A stretch of DNA of 64,000 bases from Flavobacteriales bacterium ALC-1 (GTDB taxonomy: Bacteria; Bacteroidota; Bacteroidia; Flavobacteriales; Flavobacteriaceae), in NCBI GenBank assembly GCA_000171875.1, contig ABHI01000003.1:644643-708642 (forward strand). Reading direction: 5' to 3'. The notes beneath the pieces are model-generated. The model saw only the letters and a program-made list of their open reading frames with translations, was not told the DNA's origin and ran no database searches. This document shows positions 1-9,387 of the stretch, one piece after another. The translations under genes were made by a program, and so were the position numbers. The first letter of the stretch is position 1. Each line of letters starts with the position of its first letter.

Positions 1-1
1 T

Positions 2-781
2 CATGAAGTAGCACATCAATGGTTTGGCCATATTTTGGCACCAAAAAACATTGATGGAGGATCCATCTTTGTAGAAGGATTTGCTAAATATACAGAGGCC
101 GTTGTGATGGAGAAAATGTATGGAAAATCTGCTATTTGGGAGCTAAGTAGAAACTCAAATAAAAGATATTTTACATTTAGAGCATATGATGCAAACATAG
201 AACCACCATTGTATAAAGTAGACGGTCAAAGCTATTTAGCATACGGTAAAAGTTTTACTGTTATGACCGCATTACGGGATTTAATAGGGGAGGAAACACT
301 AAATAAGGTTATAAAAAAATTAGCTGATAAACATCGAGATAAGGTAGAATTGGAGGTTACAACCTTAGAGTTTTTAAACGCACTTTATAGGGTAGCAGAA
401 CCAGAACATCATGCATTAATTGATGATTGGTTTAAAAAGGTAATTACCTATGATTTAAGTATTGAGGATAGTTCTTATAAATTATTATCAGATGGTACTT
501 ATGAGATTTCTGTTAAAGTAAAATCAAAGCGTTTTAAAGTATCAGATACAGGTGAAATGACTCCAATTTCAATTAATGAACCTATTAAAATTGGTGTTTT
601 CAATACGCATCCATCTAATGTAAAAGATGACGATTCGATGTTATATTACGAATCAAATCAGATAAGTCAAGAACTCACAGAAATTAAAATCAATGTAAAA
701 GAAAAACCTAGTTATATTGCTATAGATCCTTTTGGAACGCGCTCTGACGAGAATTTCACAGATAATACAATGCAATATTAA
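2..781 (+). CDS. M1-family metallopeptidase, C-terminal part (5' end outside window)
   Basis: The reading frame is open from the left edge, so the N terminus is missing. The first visible codons give the zinc motif HEVAH-QWFG, and a glutamate follows in VEGFAKY 19 residues after the second histidine. This is the gluzincin (M1 aminopeptidase) arrangement with one residue more than the usual 18. Further on, SYLAYGKSF and a helical C-terminal part fit the M1 fold, and about 100 residues rich in beta strand close the protein. The permease/M1 fusion at 26479-29790 has the same HEXXH-X19-E spacing, so this is probably the end of a second ABC-permease/M1 fusion rather than a free aminopeptidase. That is inference, because the membrane part lies outside the window. 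The zinc residues needed for activity are present. Confidence 0.85.
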   Translation, partial: HEVAHQWFGHILAPKNIDGGSIFVEGFAKYTEAVVMEKMYGKSAIWELSRNSNKRYFTFRAYDANIEPPLYKVDGQSYLAYGKSFTVMTALRDLIGEETLNKVIKKLADKHRDKVELEVTTLEFLNALYRVAEPEHHALIDDWFKKVITYDLSIEDSSYKLLSDGTYEISVKVKSKRFKVSDTGEMTPISINEPIKIGVFNTHPSNVKDDDSMLYYESNQISQELTEIKINVKEKPSYIAIDPFGTRSDENFTDNTMQY

Positions 782-986
782 CCTTATTATAAATTCTCTT
801 TTTATGAAATAAATGTTTGAGATTCCCGAATACCTATTTAATTAAATAATACTAAAATGAGTAAAGGGCAGAGGAGTGGAGGAAAATGTGTGTGGGATGG
901 GATTTTTAAAAAAGAATTTATTTTTTATTACAAAAATCCTCAAAAAAACAACTCACACTCAAACTATATACTTAAATTTCAACAAT

Positions 987-3068
987 CTATAGTAATTTTT
1001 CTTTTTCTAAAGTTCCTTTAAGTTTTTTATGTTTTTCCCAAAATTGTATTTCTATTTTCTCAATAGTTTCATCGTATTTTGGATGATTTTGCAATTGCTT
1101 GAATAGAGGATCATCCTTTATAAATAAAAGCACCCAATATTGGAAACCATCTTGTAAGCTAAATTTATTATAAGCTTCTATGGCTTTATCTGGCTTATTT
1201 TCATAAAGATAAAGCATTGCTAAACTCGCCTCTTTGTATATTGATTCATCTTTTTCCAAGTAGTCTTTATATTTACTTAAGTATTGTTCAGCTTTCTTAG
1301 AAAATCCCATTTTATTGAAAGTGTATGTGATTTTTATATTCTCTGCAGGATACAGATCAATTTTATTGGTAGCTAGTATGCTAATGTATTTTTCATAATA
1401 AAATAATGCATTATCATAATCTTCTTGAAAATAATACATCTTCGCTAGTTCTTGAGTAATATCAGCCCGTGTAGTGTCTTTTTTCCACTCTATCTGCATT
1501 TTACTTGTTAAGGATTTTAAATCTTTATTATTAGCATAATCTATAAAGTTTTTTAAATAGGGAGCGTAAGGATTACTAGGATTATATTTCAAAGATTCCT
1601 CGATGTATTGTGAGGCTTCTTTAGCAAAACCATTTTGGACTAAAGCATTACTCAAGTTGAGATAGATAAAACTTTTAGATACACTATCATTAGCTTCAAT
1701 ATTTAATTTAATTCCTTTTAATGCATAAGTGAGGTATTTATTTGTATCTGGAACTACGCGAGCATACAGATCAGATAAAATTAATACCGCGGCAGAAGCA
1801 TTGGGATTGTAATCTAGTGCTTTTTCTAAGTAAGGTATTGCTAACTTAAACTCGTTGGCATTAATATAATATAGCGCTTTAGCAATCAGAGGTAATTCAG
1901 AAGTAGAATCATACAACAAGGCATTGTCTGCATATTCATTTAATTTGTCTAAATATTTTTTTTCAATTTTATTTGAGTCTAAATAATAGTAACAAATGGC
2001 AATTTGGGCATAAGCGTTAGCATATTTTGAATCTTTTTCTATAGCTTTTCCAAAATTAAGAATAGCATTTTTTAATCCTGCTTCACTTTTTTCATTTTGA
2101 TTTTCTAATCCTTTTAAATAAAAATCATAGGCGATAATATTTTCTGTAGGTATTTTGTCAATAAGTGCCAATTCTTTCGGTGTTACTTTCGCTTCTATGG
2201 CAAAGGCGATCTTTTTTGCAATGGTATTTTGAAGCTCAAAAACATTATCAAGTTGGTATTTGTATTGTTCAGACCAAATAGGACTATCAGCTTTGACATC
2301 TATCAATTGAATACTTAGAAGTACTTCATTTCCTATTTTTTGTCCACTTCCTTCAATTAAATAGTTGACTTGTAATTCTTCGGCAATTTCTGAAACGGTT
2401 TTAGGGTTGTTCCTATATTTTTCTGTAGAAGTTCTACTTATGACACGTAAATCTTTAATTTTTTGAAGATTATTAAGTGAAGATTCCATGACTCCATTAA
2501 TGAAGTACAAATTAGAATTGTCTTCACTTAGATTTTTAAAAGGTAAAAACGCAACTGACTTTTCTTTATTTGTTTTAGGTTCAACAGGTGTAAATCGGTC
2601 TTTAAAAAAATATACAACAGCAATGATTGCTATAATTGTGATTGCTGAAATATACTTATTAACGTATCTCTTTTTTATGACAGTTTCCGTCGTTTCTTCT
2701 TTAATTATTTGTTCTATATTCCGTTGCTCTTCTTTTTTTGTTTTTGTTTCACCAGGTGGATAGCCATAATATTCACGGTAGCATTTTGTAAAATAAGACG
2801 GATTGCTAAAACCAACATCAAATGCAATTTCTGAGGCGGTATGTTCAGTTTCTAATAATAACTCTGCTGCTTTCTGTAAACGTATTTCTCGTATAAACTT
2901 ACTGGCAGACAAATTGGTTTGCTTTTTTATTTTTCTAAGTAGACTAGAACGACTCATGTTCATTTTATCTGCCAGCTCAGAAACACCAAATTGTTCATTA
3001 GAAATATTATCTAGAACTAAGGATTTAGCTTCTGACAAAAAAGAATTTGAAGTATTGCTTGAAGTCAT
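987..3068 (-). CDS. AraC-type HTH regulator with membrane segment, TolB/FlgO-like domain and TPR repeats
   Basis: 693 aa. Residues about 12-110 form an AraC-type double helix-turn-helix (FGVSELADKMNMSRSSLLRK, then ASEIAFDVGFSNPSYFTKCYR). One hydrophobic segment lies at about 137-156 (ISAITIIAIIAVVYFF). A domain of about 130 residues follows, beginning KSVAFLPFKNLS, which resembles the TolB/FlgO-like module of many Bacteroidetes and adenylate-cyclase-like regulators. The rest is TPR-type helical repeats. The layout implies a cytoplasmic DNA-binding head tethered to an extracytoplasmic sensor. It is divergent from the ankyrin lipoprotein/acyltransferase genes across a 228-nt gap that carries phased direct repeats, so it probably controls that operon and itself. 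The ligand is unknown. Confidence 0.88.
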   Translation of the reverse strand: MTSSNTSNSFLSEAKSLVLDNISNEQFGVSELADKMNMSRSSLLRKIKKQTNLSASKFIREIRLQKAAELLLETEHTASEIAFDVGFSNPSYFTKCYREYYGYPPGETKTKKEEQRNIEQIIKEETTETVIKKRYVNKYISAITIIAIIAVVYFFKDRFTPVEPKTNKEKSVAFLPFKNLSEDNSNLYFINGVMESSLNNLQKIKDLRVISRTSTEKYRNNPKTVSEIAEELQVNYLIEGSGQKIGNEVLLSIQLIDVKADSPIWSEQYKYQLDNVFELQNTIAKKIAFAIEAKVTPKELALIDKIPTENIIAYDFYLKGLENQNEKSEAGLKNAILNFGKAIEKDSKYANAYAQIAICYYYLDSNKIEKKYLDKLNEYADNALLYDSTSELPLIAKALYYINANEFKLAIPYLEKALDYNPNASAAVLILSDLYARVVPDTNKYLTYALKGIKLNIEANDSVSKSFIYLNLSNALVQNGFAKEASQYIEESLKYNPSNPYAPYLKNFIDYANNKDLKSLTSKMQIEWKKDTTRADITQELAKMYYFQEDYDNALFYYEKYISILATNKIDLYPAENIKITYTFNKMGFSKKAEQYLSKYKDYLEKDESIYKEASLAMLYLYENKPDKAIEAYNKFSLQDGFQYWVLLFIKDDPLFKQLQNHPKYDETIEKIEIQFWEKHKKLKGTLEKEKLL

Positions 3069-3147
3069 TTATTGGGATTAACTAAAACGAAGATAAGTAA
3101 AATTTAAACACAGGTTTTTAATTGAAATTTCTTTGACTTCATTATGA

Positions 3148-3256
3148 TTTGCATCATAATTTATAGTCTCGCCTCATAATTTATAGCCTTGAGTTAAACT
3201 TCATAGTTCTTGATTCATAACTGTTTACTCTTGCTTCAAGGTTCATCGCATCTTTG
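3148..3256. promoter_or_regulatory. Phased direct repeats, candidate AraC operator array with promoter
   Basis: Five related units are spaced 20, 20, 21 and 21 nt apart when aligned on their CTTG-like ends (at 3148, 3168, 3188, 3209 and 3230). The two best units share TCATAATTTATAG exactly. A sixth, weaker unit ends in CATCTTTG (3249-3256), one mismatch from the Bacteroidetes -7 consensus TAnnTTTG and about 40 nt before the ATG at 3297. Direct repeats two helical turns apart are the usual operator geometry of AraC-family proteins. Binding by the divergent AraC/TPR regulator is inference. Confidence 0.5.
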
Positions 3257-3296
3257 TATCATCAAATCAAAGCAATAATTCTTAAAAATTAAAATC

Positions 3297-3875
3297 ATGA
3301 AAAAATCAATTAAAATTCAAGTAAGATGTTTAGCACTTATAAGTATAATGTCATTAACATCCTGTTCACAAAAAAGCGAAACCAAAAATACAACAGCAAT
3401 TTCAAAACAGAAAATAGCTACACCAAGCGTAGATATTCATGCTGCAGTATTAACCGGAAATTTAGAGGCTGTTAAGCAACATATTGAAGCTGGGACTGAT
3501 ATTAATCAAAAAGAGGCCATGTCTGGATCTACACCATTAATGTCTGCAGCTACTTTTAATAAACCTAAAATAGCTAAAGTATTGATCAATGCAAATGCAG
3601 ATTTGTCTATAAAGAATAATGATGGAGGAACAGCTTTACATACAGCAGCATTCTTTGGGCGATTAGAAATTGTGCAATTACTCATTGATGCAAAAGCAGA
3701 TAAAACGGTTCGTAATAGTTTTGGAGCTACACCAAGAGAAATCGTTATGGTAGATTTCGATCAAATGAAACCTATCTATGAAATGCTGATTCAACAATTA
3801 CAGCCAATGGGCTTTACATTAGACCTTAATGAACTGCAAAAAGCACGTCCTGTTGTAGCAATGATGCTACAATAA
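3297..3875 (+). CDS. Ankyrin-repeat lipoprotein
   Basis: 192 aa. The N terminus is a lipoprotein signal (a basic start, a hydrophobic stretch, then LTSC at about residues 20-23). Residues about 48-150 hold three ankyrin repeats, recognisable by GSTPLMSAATFNKPKIAKVL and GGTALHTAAFFGRLEIVQLL. The product should be anchored in the envelope and bind protein partners; no catalytic motif is visible. It is the first gene downstream of the phased repeats and lies 12 nt before the acyltransferase gene, so the two are probably cotranscribed. Confidence 0.85.
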   Translation: MKKSIKIQVRCLALISIMSLTSCSQKSETKNTTAISKQKIATPSVDIHAAVLTGNLEAVKQHIEAGTDINQKEAMSGSTPLMSAATFNKPKIAKVLINANADLSIKNNDGGTALHTAAFFGRLEIVQLLIDAKADKTVRNSFGATPREIVMVDFDQMKPIYEMLIQQLQPMGFTLDLNELQKARPVVAMMLQ

Positions 3876-3887
3876 ACAATAAATAAG

Positions 3888-4973
3888 ATGACAACAGAAA
3901 GAAGATACGATATTGATTGGCTAAGAGTTATTGCTATAGGTTTATTACTTATTTACCATATAGCCATTATATTTCAGCCTTGGGCATTGTTTATAGGTTT
4001 TATAAAAAGTGATGACACTATAGAAGGACTTTGGAAACCAATGACGATGCTGAATGTTTGGAGAATACCTTTACTCTTTTTTGTATCGGGAATGGGACTC
4101 TATTTTGCAATGAAAAAAAGAAATTGGAAGCAGTTGTTTTTCGAGCGTGGAAAACGAATTCTTTTGCCTTTTGTTTTCGGATTTTTGGTCATTACTCCAT
4201 TGCATTTTTTAATTTTTCAGAACTACTATAATATGTCTTTAAGCTATTATCCACATATGGGCCATTTATGGTTTTTGGGTAACATCTTTGTCTATGTCGT
4301 AGTGTTGTCACCTGTTTTTTTCTATTTAAAGAATAATGAAAATGGAAAATTCAAAAAGATAATTTCAAAAGTGATGAGTTATGCTTTTGGTCCACTAACC
4401 ATATCTGTTTTTTTTATGTTGGAAGTAGGTTTAGTAAAACCACAGCTATTTGAACTATATGCTCAAACTTGGCATGGATTTTTTATAGGGCTTCTTGCTT
4501 TCTTCTTCGGATTTCTTTTTGTGTATAGCGGTAAAGCATTCTGGCAAACCGTTTCAAAATGGAAATGGTTGTATATAGGTATAGCAGCTGTCTTATTTAC
4601 TATTCGATTCACAGGATATGAATCCATATCAAATATGTATATCACTACTATAGAATCTAATGCTTGGATATTGGGTTTGTTTGGAATAGGGTATAGCTAC
4701 TTTAATAAACCAAGTGCATTACTAAGTTATTTGAGTGCTGCTGTTTATCCTGTTTATATTATTCACATGTTTGTCTTATATGCAGCTGCATTACTCATTC
4801 TCCCATTAGATCTTCATCCTATGATAGCGTTTATAGGAATTACAGTATTTACGTTTGTTGTCTGTTTTCTTATTTATGAATTTATCCTTAAACGAATTAA
4901 TATTTTAAGACCATTGTTTGGATTGAAATGGAAATTTAAAAGTGCAGTACAGAAAAAGTTAAAGCGTATTTAA
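3888..4973 (+). CDS. Membrane acyltransferase, acyltransferase_3/OpgC-like family
   Basis: 361 aa with about ten hydrophobic segments. The N terminus, ERRYDIDWLRVIAIGLLLIYH, carries the D-x-L-R and late-H signature of the acyltransferase_3 family, whose members O-acylate sugars or glucans at the cytoplasmic membrane. The charged C-terminal tail (KFKSAVQKKLKRI) should be cytoplasmic. The gene follows the ankyrin lipoprotein closely and precedes the DUF6090-like gene by 45 nt. The acceptor cannot be read from the sequence. Confidence 0.85.
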   Translation: MTTERRYDIDWLRVIAIGLLLIYHIAIIFQPWALFIGFIKSDDTIEGLWKPMTMLNVWRIPLLFFVSGMGLYFAMKKRNWKQLFFERGKRILLPFVFGFLVITPLHFLIFQNYYNMSLSYYPHMGHLWFLGNIFVYVVVLSPVFFYLKNNENGKFKKIISKVMSYAFGPLTISVFFMLEVGLVKPQLFELYAQTWHGFFIGLLAFFFGFLFVYSGKAFWQTVSKWKWLYIGIAAVLFTIRFTGYESISNMYITTIESNAWILGLFGIGYSYFNKPSALLSYLSAAVYPVYIIHMFVLYAAALLILPLDLHPMIAFIGITVFTFVVCFLIYEFILKRINILRPLFGLKWKFKSAVQKKLKRI

Positions 4974-5018
4974 AATAAAACTAACACGTTGTTTTTCAAT
5001 TTAATAAACCATTAAGTC

Positions 5019-5714
5019 ATGATAAAATTATTTAGAAAAAATAGACTAAAAATGCTTACTCAAAATAAGTTCGGTAATTATTTTGCTTACGCAACTGGAG
5101 AAATTATTCTTGTTATTGTTGGGATTCTTATTGCCTTAGCAATTAATGAACATTCAAATAGCGAAAAGAAATTAGAGTTGCGAAATTCATACATTATTCA
5201 GTTGCATGATGAAGCAGATCGTAATCTAAAAAAGTTAGCAATTCTAGATAATGAGTCAAAGCAAATGCTCAAAGAGTTTGATACAGTGTTCAAAATTTTA
5301 TTATTTAAAGATTATGATAACCCAAGATTATCTACAAAATCATTCTATTTAATTATGTCTAAAAAGTTTTATCCAGTAATGATAACCTATGAAAATTTAA
5401 AATTTTCTGGTGACTTAAAATTATTTGACGATTTAAACTTACGTAATGCTATCTCTGAAACTTACGAAACCTTTAACCCTATAGAAAAACTTGAAGCTTC
5501 AGAACAACAAACAATTGAGGCCTATTATGAAAATTTTTTAATGCGTAACGTAAAATTTAGGGATATGGGCATTTCTTCAGACACTTATGAAAAAGACATT
5601 TATTTCGAAAATATGGTGCTGACGAGAATGACTACACTTGCACAAAATCGAGAGGCTTACAGTAATGCAATTGAATCATTAAAAAGTCTAAAAAGTACTT
5701 ATGCTGAATTATAA
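5019..5714 (+). CDS. DUF6090-like single-pass membrane protein
   Basis: 231 aa. The N terminus has the pattern seen in DUF6090-type proteins of Flavobacteria: a basic start, then NKFGNYFAYATGEIILVIVG leading into one transmembrane helix (about residues 27-46) ending near INEHSN. The remaining 180 residues are mostly helical and charged, probably a coiled or TPR-like extracytoplasmic domain. No catalytic motif is visible. It sits 14 nt before the thioredoxin-like gene in a run of same-strand genes. Confidence 0.7.
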   Translation: MIKLFRKNRLKMLTQNKFGNYFAYATGEIILVIVGILIALAINEHSNSEKKLELRNSYIIQLHDEADRNLKKLAILDNESKQMLKEFDTVFKILLFKDYDNPRLSTKSFYLIMSKKFYPVMITYENLKFSGDLKLFDDLNLRNAISETYETFNPIEKLEASEQQTIEAYYENFLMRNVKFRDMGISSDTYEKDIYFENMVLTRMTTLAQNREAYSNAIESLKSLKSTYAEL

Positions 5715-5728
5715 AACACTAATTAAAA

Positions 5729-6208
5729 ATGAAGACTAATAAAAATAATTCAAACTTAAAGCCATCAAAAAAGAAATCGCATCCCTTTTGGAGCTTTTTC
5801 TGGTTAACTTTTCTTGTTGTTTCTCTATGGTATGCATGGTATTCATTTTATGCACCTTCAAATGATATTGCTTGGACAAATGACATTGAATCTGCTCAAA
5901 AACTAGCACATAATTCTGACAAAAACATAATGATATTCTTTACTGCAGAATGGTGCTCACCATGTCGTATTATGAAGCGTCAAGTTTTTGCTGATGGCGA
6001 CGTTATGAGAGCTATGGATGCGGAAGTTGTACCAGTTGAAATTAACATTGATGACCCGAATGCTGAAGCACTAGTAAAGCAATACAACATTGGTGCTACA
6101 CCAACAACCATTTTTATTAATCCTGAAGGAAAAGTAATGAATTACGTCGTTGGAAAAGTAGAGAAAACAAAATTCCTTGAAATGTTTGAAAATCAAAAAA
6201 AGTTATAA
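5729..6208 (+). CDS. Membrane-anchored thioredoxin-like protein
   Basis: 159 aa. After a basic N terminus there is one hydrophobic anchor (about residues 20-42, WSFFWLTFLVVSLWYAWYSF). A thioredoxin fold follows with the redox motif in FFTAEWCSPCRIMK and the cis-proline loop GATPTTIF. The active site WCSPC resembles thiol-disulfide or DsbD-gamma-type domains facing the periplasm. It is likely to reduce or oxidise envelope proteins. It follows the DUF6090-like gene by 14 nt and is probably cotranscribed. Confidence 0.88.
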   Translation: MKTNKNNSNLKPSKKKSHPFWSFFWLTFLVVSLWYAWYSFYAPSNDIAWTNDIESAQKLAHNSDKNIMIFFTAEWCSPCRIMKRQVFADGDVMRAMDAEVVPVEINIDDPNAEALVKQYNIGATPTTIFINPEGKVMNYVVGKVEKTKFLEMFENQKKL

Positions 6209-6263
6209 GAAAAGAAACTGCTTCGCGAGAAATGAAAAGAATAACAAACTTTAAAATAAAATA

Positions 6264-7214
6264 ATGAAACAAAGATTTTTAATATTACTAATTGCACTTT
6301 TAGGTGCTCAAATTTTAGTAGCACAGAGCGTCACTATTAATAAAGGAGCTGGTTCCTTTAAAATCAACGGAAGTAGTAACCATCAAGCTGATTCAATCAC
6401 CATTTTCTATCATAAACCTGAAAATTTCACTAGAAGTTCAGAAATTCTATTGGTTGTTTCTGGTGCTGGCAGAAACGGAGATGATTATCGGGATTCTTGG
6501 ATAGAAACATCAGAAAAATATGGTGTTCTCATTATTTCACCATCCTACCCTGAAAAAGAATACAACTATGGCGACTATCACCTTGGCGGAATTGTAAAAG
6601 ACTTAAACTTATCCAAAGGTGTTTCATTCAAAAAAGGCACAAATCAAGTACATATCAACGAAAATATGATTGAATTCAATATAAACAAGAATAAAGAAGA
6701 TTGGATTTTTAATGATTTCGATAGAATTTTTAAACTAGTAAAAAAGGCTACAAAATCAAAACAAAGAAAATATGATATGTTCGGACATTCGGCTGGTGGC
6801 CAAATACTACATCGATTTGCGTTATTCTATCCTAATTCAAAAGCAAACAGAATACTTGCATCAAATGCAGGAACTTATACGTTCCCAGATTTCAACACAA
6901 ACTTTCCATTTGGAATAATGAATGTTGGAATACAGAAAAAACAATTGAAAAAATCCTTTAAAACGAAACTCGTGCTATTTCTTGGAGAACTTGACAATGA
7001 TTCCGAAACAAGAGGAAGAATGTTTCGTTCTGAAACTGCAGATAAACAAGGCACCAATCGCTTCGATAGAGGTAATAATTTTTATAAGTTCAGTGAAGAA
7101 TTATCGAAAAAGCATGGAATGAAATTCAATTGGAAACTTGAATTAGTAACCAATGTAGGTCATGATCAGAAAAAGATGGCGGAGGCTGCAGCTGAATATC
7201 TATACAGAAAATAG
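6264..7214 (+). CDS. Secreted alpha/beta-hydrolase-like protein
   Basis: 316 aa with a signal peptide (FLILLIALLGAQILVAQS). The nucleophile elbow G-H-S-A-G-G lies near residue 173 (MFGHSAGGQILHRFALFYP), an aspartate-bearing strand follows (LVLFLGELDNDSE), and a late histidine occurs in TNVGHDQKKM. These give a plausible Ser-Asp-His triad. The substrate is unknown; the family includes esterases and depolymerase-like proteins. It is 55 nt after the thioredoxin-like gene, so operon membership is uncertain. Confidence 0.8.
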   Translation: MKQRFLILLIALLGAQILVAQSVTINKGAGSFKINGSSNHQADSITIFYHKPENFTRSSEILLVVSGAGRNGDDYRDSWIETSEKYGVLIISPSYPEKEYNYGDYHLGGIVKDLNLSKGVSFKKGTNQVHINENMIEFNINKNKEDWIFNDFDRIFKLVKKATKSKQRKYDMFGHSAGGQILHRFALFYPNSKANRILASNAGTYTFPDFNTNFPFGIMNVGIQKKQLKKSFKTKLVLFLGELDNDSETRGRMFRSETADKQGTNRFDRGNNFYKFSEELSKKHGMKFNWKLELVTNVGHDQKKMAEAAAEYLYRK

Positions 7215-7241
7215 AATATATAAACGTCCGCTAACAATATA

Positions 7242-7317
7242 ATCAAAAAACGAACAATTAAAACATCAATTAAAATAAATACAATCAAAAAACGAACAAT
7301 TATGAAATCAATTAAAA
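7242..7317 (+). repeat. Imperfect tandem repeat spanning the next gene's start region
   Basis: Two copies, offset by 42 nt, begin ATCAAAAAACGAACAATTA and end ATCAATTAAAAT. The second copy contains the start codon of the gene at 7302. In the first copy the ATG is replaced by AAAACATC, so it reads as a duplicated, decayed start region. Confidence 0.7.
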
Positions 7318-7910
7318 TCAAAAAACAAATCGTATTAAGAATGGCTTGTATAGCCTTTGCATTAGTATCTAGTATAACTTATGCACAAAACACAAATCAA
7401 GAATCAACAACAATAAGAGAAGGCTTTATCTTCGAATTTGTAGCAGGTGGAGGCCTAATAAGTATAGAAGATAGTGCAGGTATTCAAACGTTTGACAAAT
7501 CTCAAGGAACATTCGTTTTTCCAGATTTAAAGTTTGGCTATATGCTAAACGACAAACTCGCCATTACAGCGGCTTTACCAGGAAACATATACGAATTTCA
7601 AGATAACGACAGGCATTTTGGAGGCTTTATTCCCTCTGTACAATATTGGGTAAAAGATAGATGGTGGATTCATGGAGGCATTGGTTTAGCCATAGATGCA
7701 CCAGCACTATATGATGTTAAAGACGATATAAATGACGATTGGAACTTTGGTTGTGCTGTTATGGCAAGTACAGGTTACGAAGTTTACAAAAAGAAAAACT
7801 TCGCACTTAATGTGCAGTCTAAATTAGTGCTTGGTCGTGCGTCTTTAGATGGAGATGCCCATAGAGATGCAGTAATCTTTAATGTTGGATTAGGATTTAG
7901 CTGGTTATAA
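7302..7910 (+). CDS. Predicted outer-membrane beta-barrel protein
   Basis: 202 aa with a signal peptide ending near ITYAQN. The mature part alternates hydrophobic and polar residues with aromatic-rich strands (FKFGYMLNDKLAITAALPG, WVKDRWWIHGGIGLAID, NVGLGFSWL), typical of a small eight-stranded outer-membrane barrel. The C terminus ends in an aromatic-hydrophobic pair, as barrel proteins often do. No specific family is recognised. A long palindrome 20 nt after the stop is its likely terminator. Confidence 0.65.
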   Translation: MKSIKIKKQIVLRMACIAFALVSSITYAQNTNQESTTIREGFIFEFVAGGGLISIEDSAGIQTFDKSQGTFVFPDLKFGYMLNDKLAITAALPGNIYEFQDNDRHFGGFIPSVQYWVKDRWWIHGGIGLAIDAPALYDVKDDINDDWNFGCAVMASTGYEVYKKKNFALNVQSKLVLGRASLDGDAHRDAVIFNVGLGFSWL

Positions 7911-7929
7911 GCTTTAAAAACATGAACAA

Positions 7930-7961
7930 AAATCATTCGACATTTAAATGTCGAATGATTT
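7930..7961. terminator. 32-nt perfect palindrome, probable terminator
   Basis: A perfect inverted repeat centred on CATTTAAATG lies between the stop at 7910 and the next start at 7986. Its arms begin AAATCATTCGACATTT. The T-run after it is short (GATTTATT), so termination strength is uncertain, but no protein-coding explanation exists. Confidence 0.6.
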
Positions 7962-7985
7962 ATTGCCAATTAAAAACAACTTAAA

Positions 7986-8678
7986 ATGAAATATATATTA
8001 TCATTCTGTTTAGTATTTCTACTCAATTGTTCAAATAAGACCAATTCAAAAGATACATCTACAGCTTTAGTGAAAGAAGAAAGTCTAATTGAAGTACTTG
8101 ATACGATTTGGACAACTGAACAAACCCCAATTAGATTAAGAGATTCATTAATAGCTATATACGGAGTAGACTCGGAGTTAGTGAAAGAGCAACAAGCTAT
8201 TATCGAAAAAAACCACAAAATTAATGAGAAAAAAGTGAAGGCTATGCTCGATAATTATGGCTGGCCAACAAAAGAAAAAGCTGGAGAGCAAGGAAATTGG
8301 ACCATATGTAATGTTATTCAACACTCAGATAATGAGATTCGACTATACTATCTTCCAATGATGCGACAAGCAGTTAAGGATAAGTTATTAGAACCACGTT
8401 TCTTGGTAAGGGCAGAGGATAGGATAGCAACCGAAAGAGGTGATTTACAGATTTATGGTGGGCAGATGAAATACTACCCAGAAACCAAGAGTTTCAATCT
8501 TTGGCCAGTTTTTGATCCAGAAAATATTGATAAACGTAGAACAGCAATTGGATTGGATTCCATTGCCATTTTTCTTAAGAATAGATTTGATTTTGAATGG
8601 AATCTTGAAGAACAGATAAAGAGAACAAAGGATTTTGAATTAGCAAAACAGAAAGATAATACATCTAAAAAGCGATGA
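7986..8678 (+). CDS. DUF6624-like lipoprotein
   Basis: 230 aa. The N terminus is a short lipoprotein signal (FCLVFLLNC at about residues 7-15). The body has the pattern of DUF6624 proteins: LDNYGWPTKEKAGEQGNWT, then LPMMRQAV, LVRAEDRI, and GDLQIYGGQMKYYPE. The function of this family is unknown. It stands alone between a palindromic terminator and a small membrane gene. Confidence 0.75.
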   Translation: MKYILSFCLVFLLNCSNKTNSKDTSTALVKEESLIEVLDTIWTTEQTPIRLRDSLIAIYGVDSELVKEQQAIIEKNHKINEKKVKAMLDNYGWPTKEKAGEQGNWTICNVIQHSDNEIRLYYLPMMRQAVKDKLLEPRFLVRAEDRIATERGDLQIYGGQMKYYPETKSFNLWPVFDPENIDKRRTAIGLDSIAIFLKNRFDFEWNLEEQIKRTKDFELAKQKDNTSKKR

Positions 8679-8756
8679 AAAATAACAGAATAATCATGAA
8701 ATCAATCAAAAAACGAGAAGTAAATGTTTTTCAAATCAAAAGAAGGAAAAGAAAAA

Positions 8757-9323
8757 ATGAAACGATTAATCAAATTTATTGAAAAGAACAGTTCAGGAAA
8801 AAAAGTTTTAGGACTTTTTATCTTAACAAATGTTGTTTACACCTTTATGCTGACTGTTACAATTCCCAAAACAATGGAATTCTCTAACGGAATGAAATTA
8901 TTGGATATGATGCCCACAGGATATGATTTGGAGTATGTAAATGAATTATTTAATGCTCTTGGAGAAAATGGACGTTTGACTTATCTAAACAACCAAATAC
9001 CTGTGGATATGATTTATCCTTTACTCTTTGGGATTTCTTATTGTTTAGTCATGGCATATTTTCTAAAGAAATTAAACAAGCTAAATTCACCAGTTAAATA
9101 TCTGTGTTTTTTACCCATTATTGCAGGACTAGCAGATTATTGCGAAAACATCGGAATTATTAGGGTGCTTAACAATTATCCAGATTTCACAGAATCTGCA
9201 GTTAGCATAACCAGTATGTTTTCAGTTATAAAAAGTATTTCAACAAGTTTATTCTTTATTGCACTGATAGCTGTCTTAATACTAGTTAGTATTAACTATT
9301 TTAAGAAAATAAGGAACTCCTAA
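8757..9323 (+). CDS. Four-TM membrane protein of unknown function
   Basis: 188 aa from the ATG at 8757, preceded at 9 nt by AAGGA. An in-frame ATG at 8724 would add 11 charged residues and has no such site. Four hydrophobic segments are visible (LGLFILTNVVYTFMLTV, MIYPLLFGISYCLVMAYFL, YLCFLPIIAGLADYCENIGI, LFFIALIAVLILVSINYF). I recognise no family or catalytic residue. It is the last plus-strand gene before a convergent gap with two hairpins. Confidence 0.7.
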   Translation: MKRLIKFIEKNSSGKKVLGLFILTNVVYTFMLTVTIPKTMEFSNGMKLLDMMPTGYDLEYVNELFNALGENGRLTYLNNQIPVDMIYPLLFGISYCLVMAYFLKKLNKLNSPVKYLCFLPIIAGLADYCENIGIIRVLNNYPDFTESAVSITSMFSVIKSISTSLFFIALIAVLILVSINYFKKIRNS

Positions 9324-9387
9324 TCGTTTTATTATTTAATCATCCAAGGCATAATTAAGATTAAAAGTGCAATATAAAATGACATAA

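Noticed and set aside
860..940. Purine-rich stretch followed by GGATTTTT and AAAAATCC
   Set aside because: The inverted repeat is only 8 bp and mostly A/T; terminator or regulatory function is not supported.
8696..8782. 28-codon ORF starting ATGAAATCAATCAAAAAACGA
   Set aside because: It overlaps the membrane gene in another frame and resembles the start of the gene at 7302 only in its AT-rich first codons.
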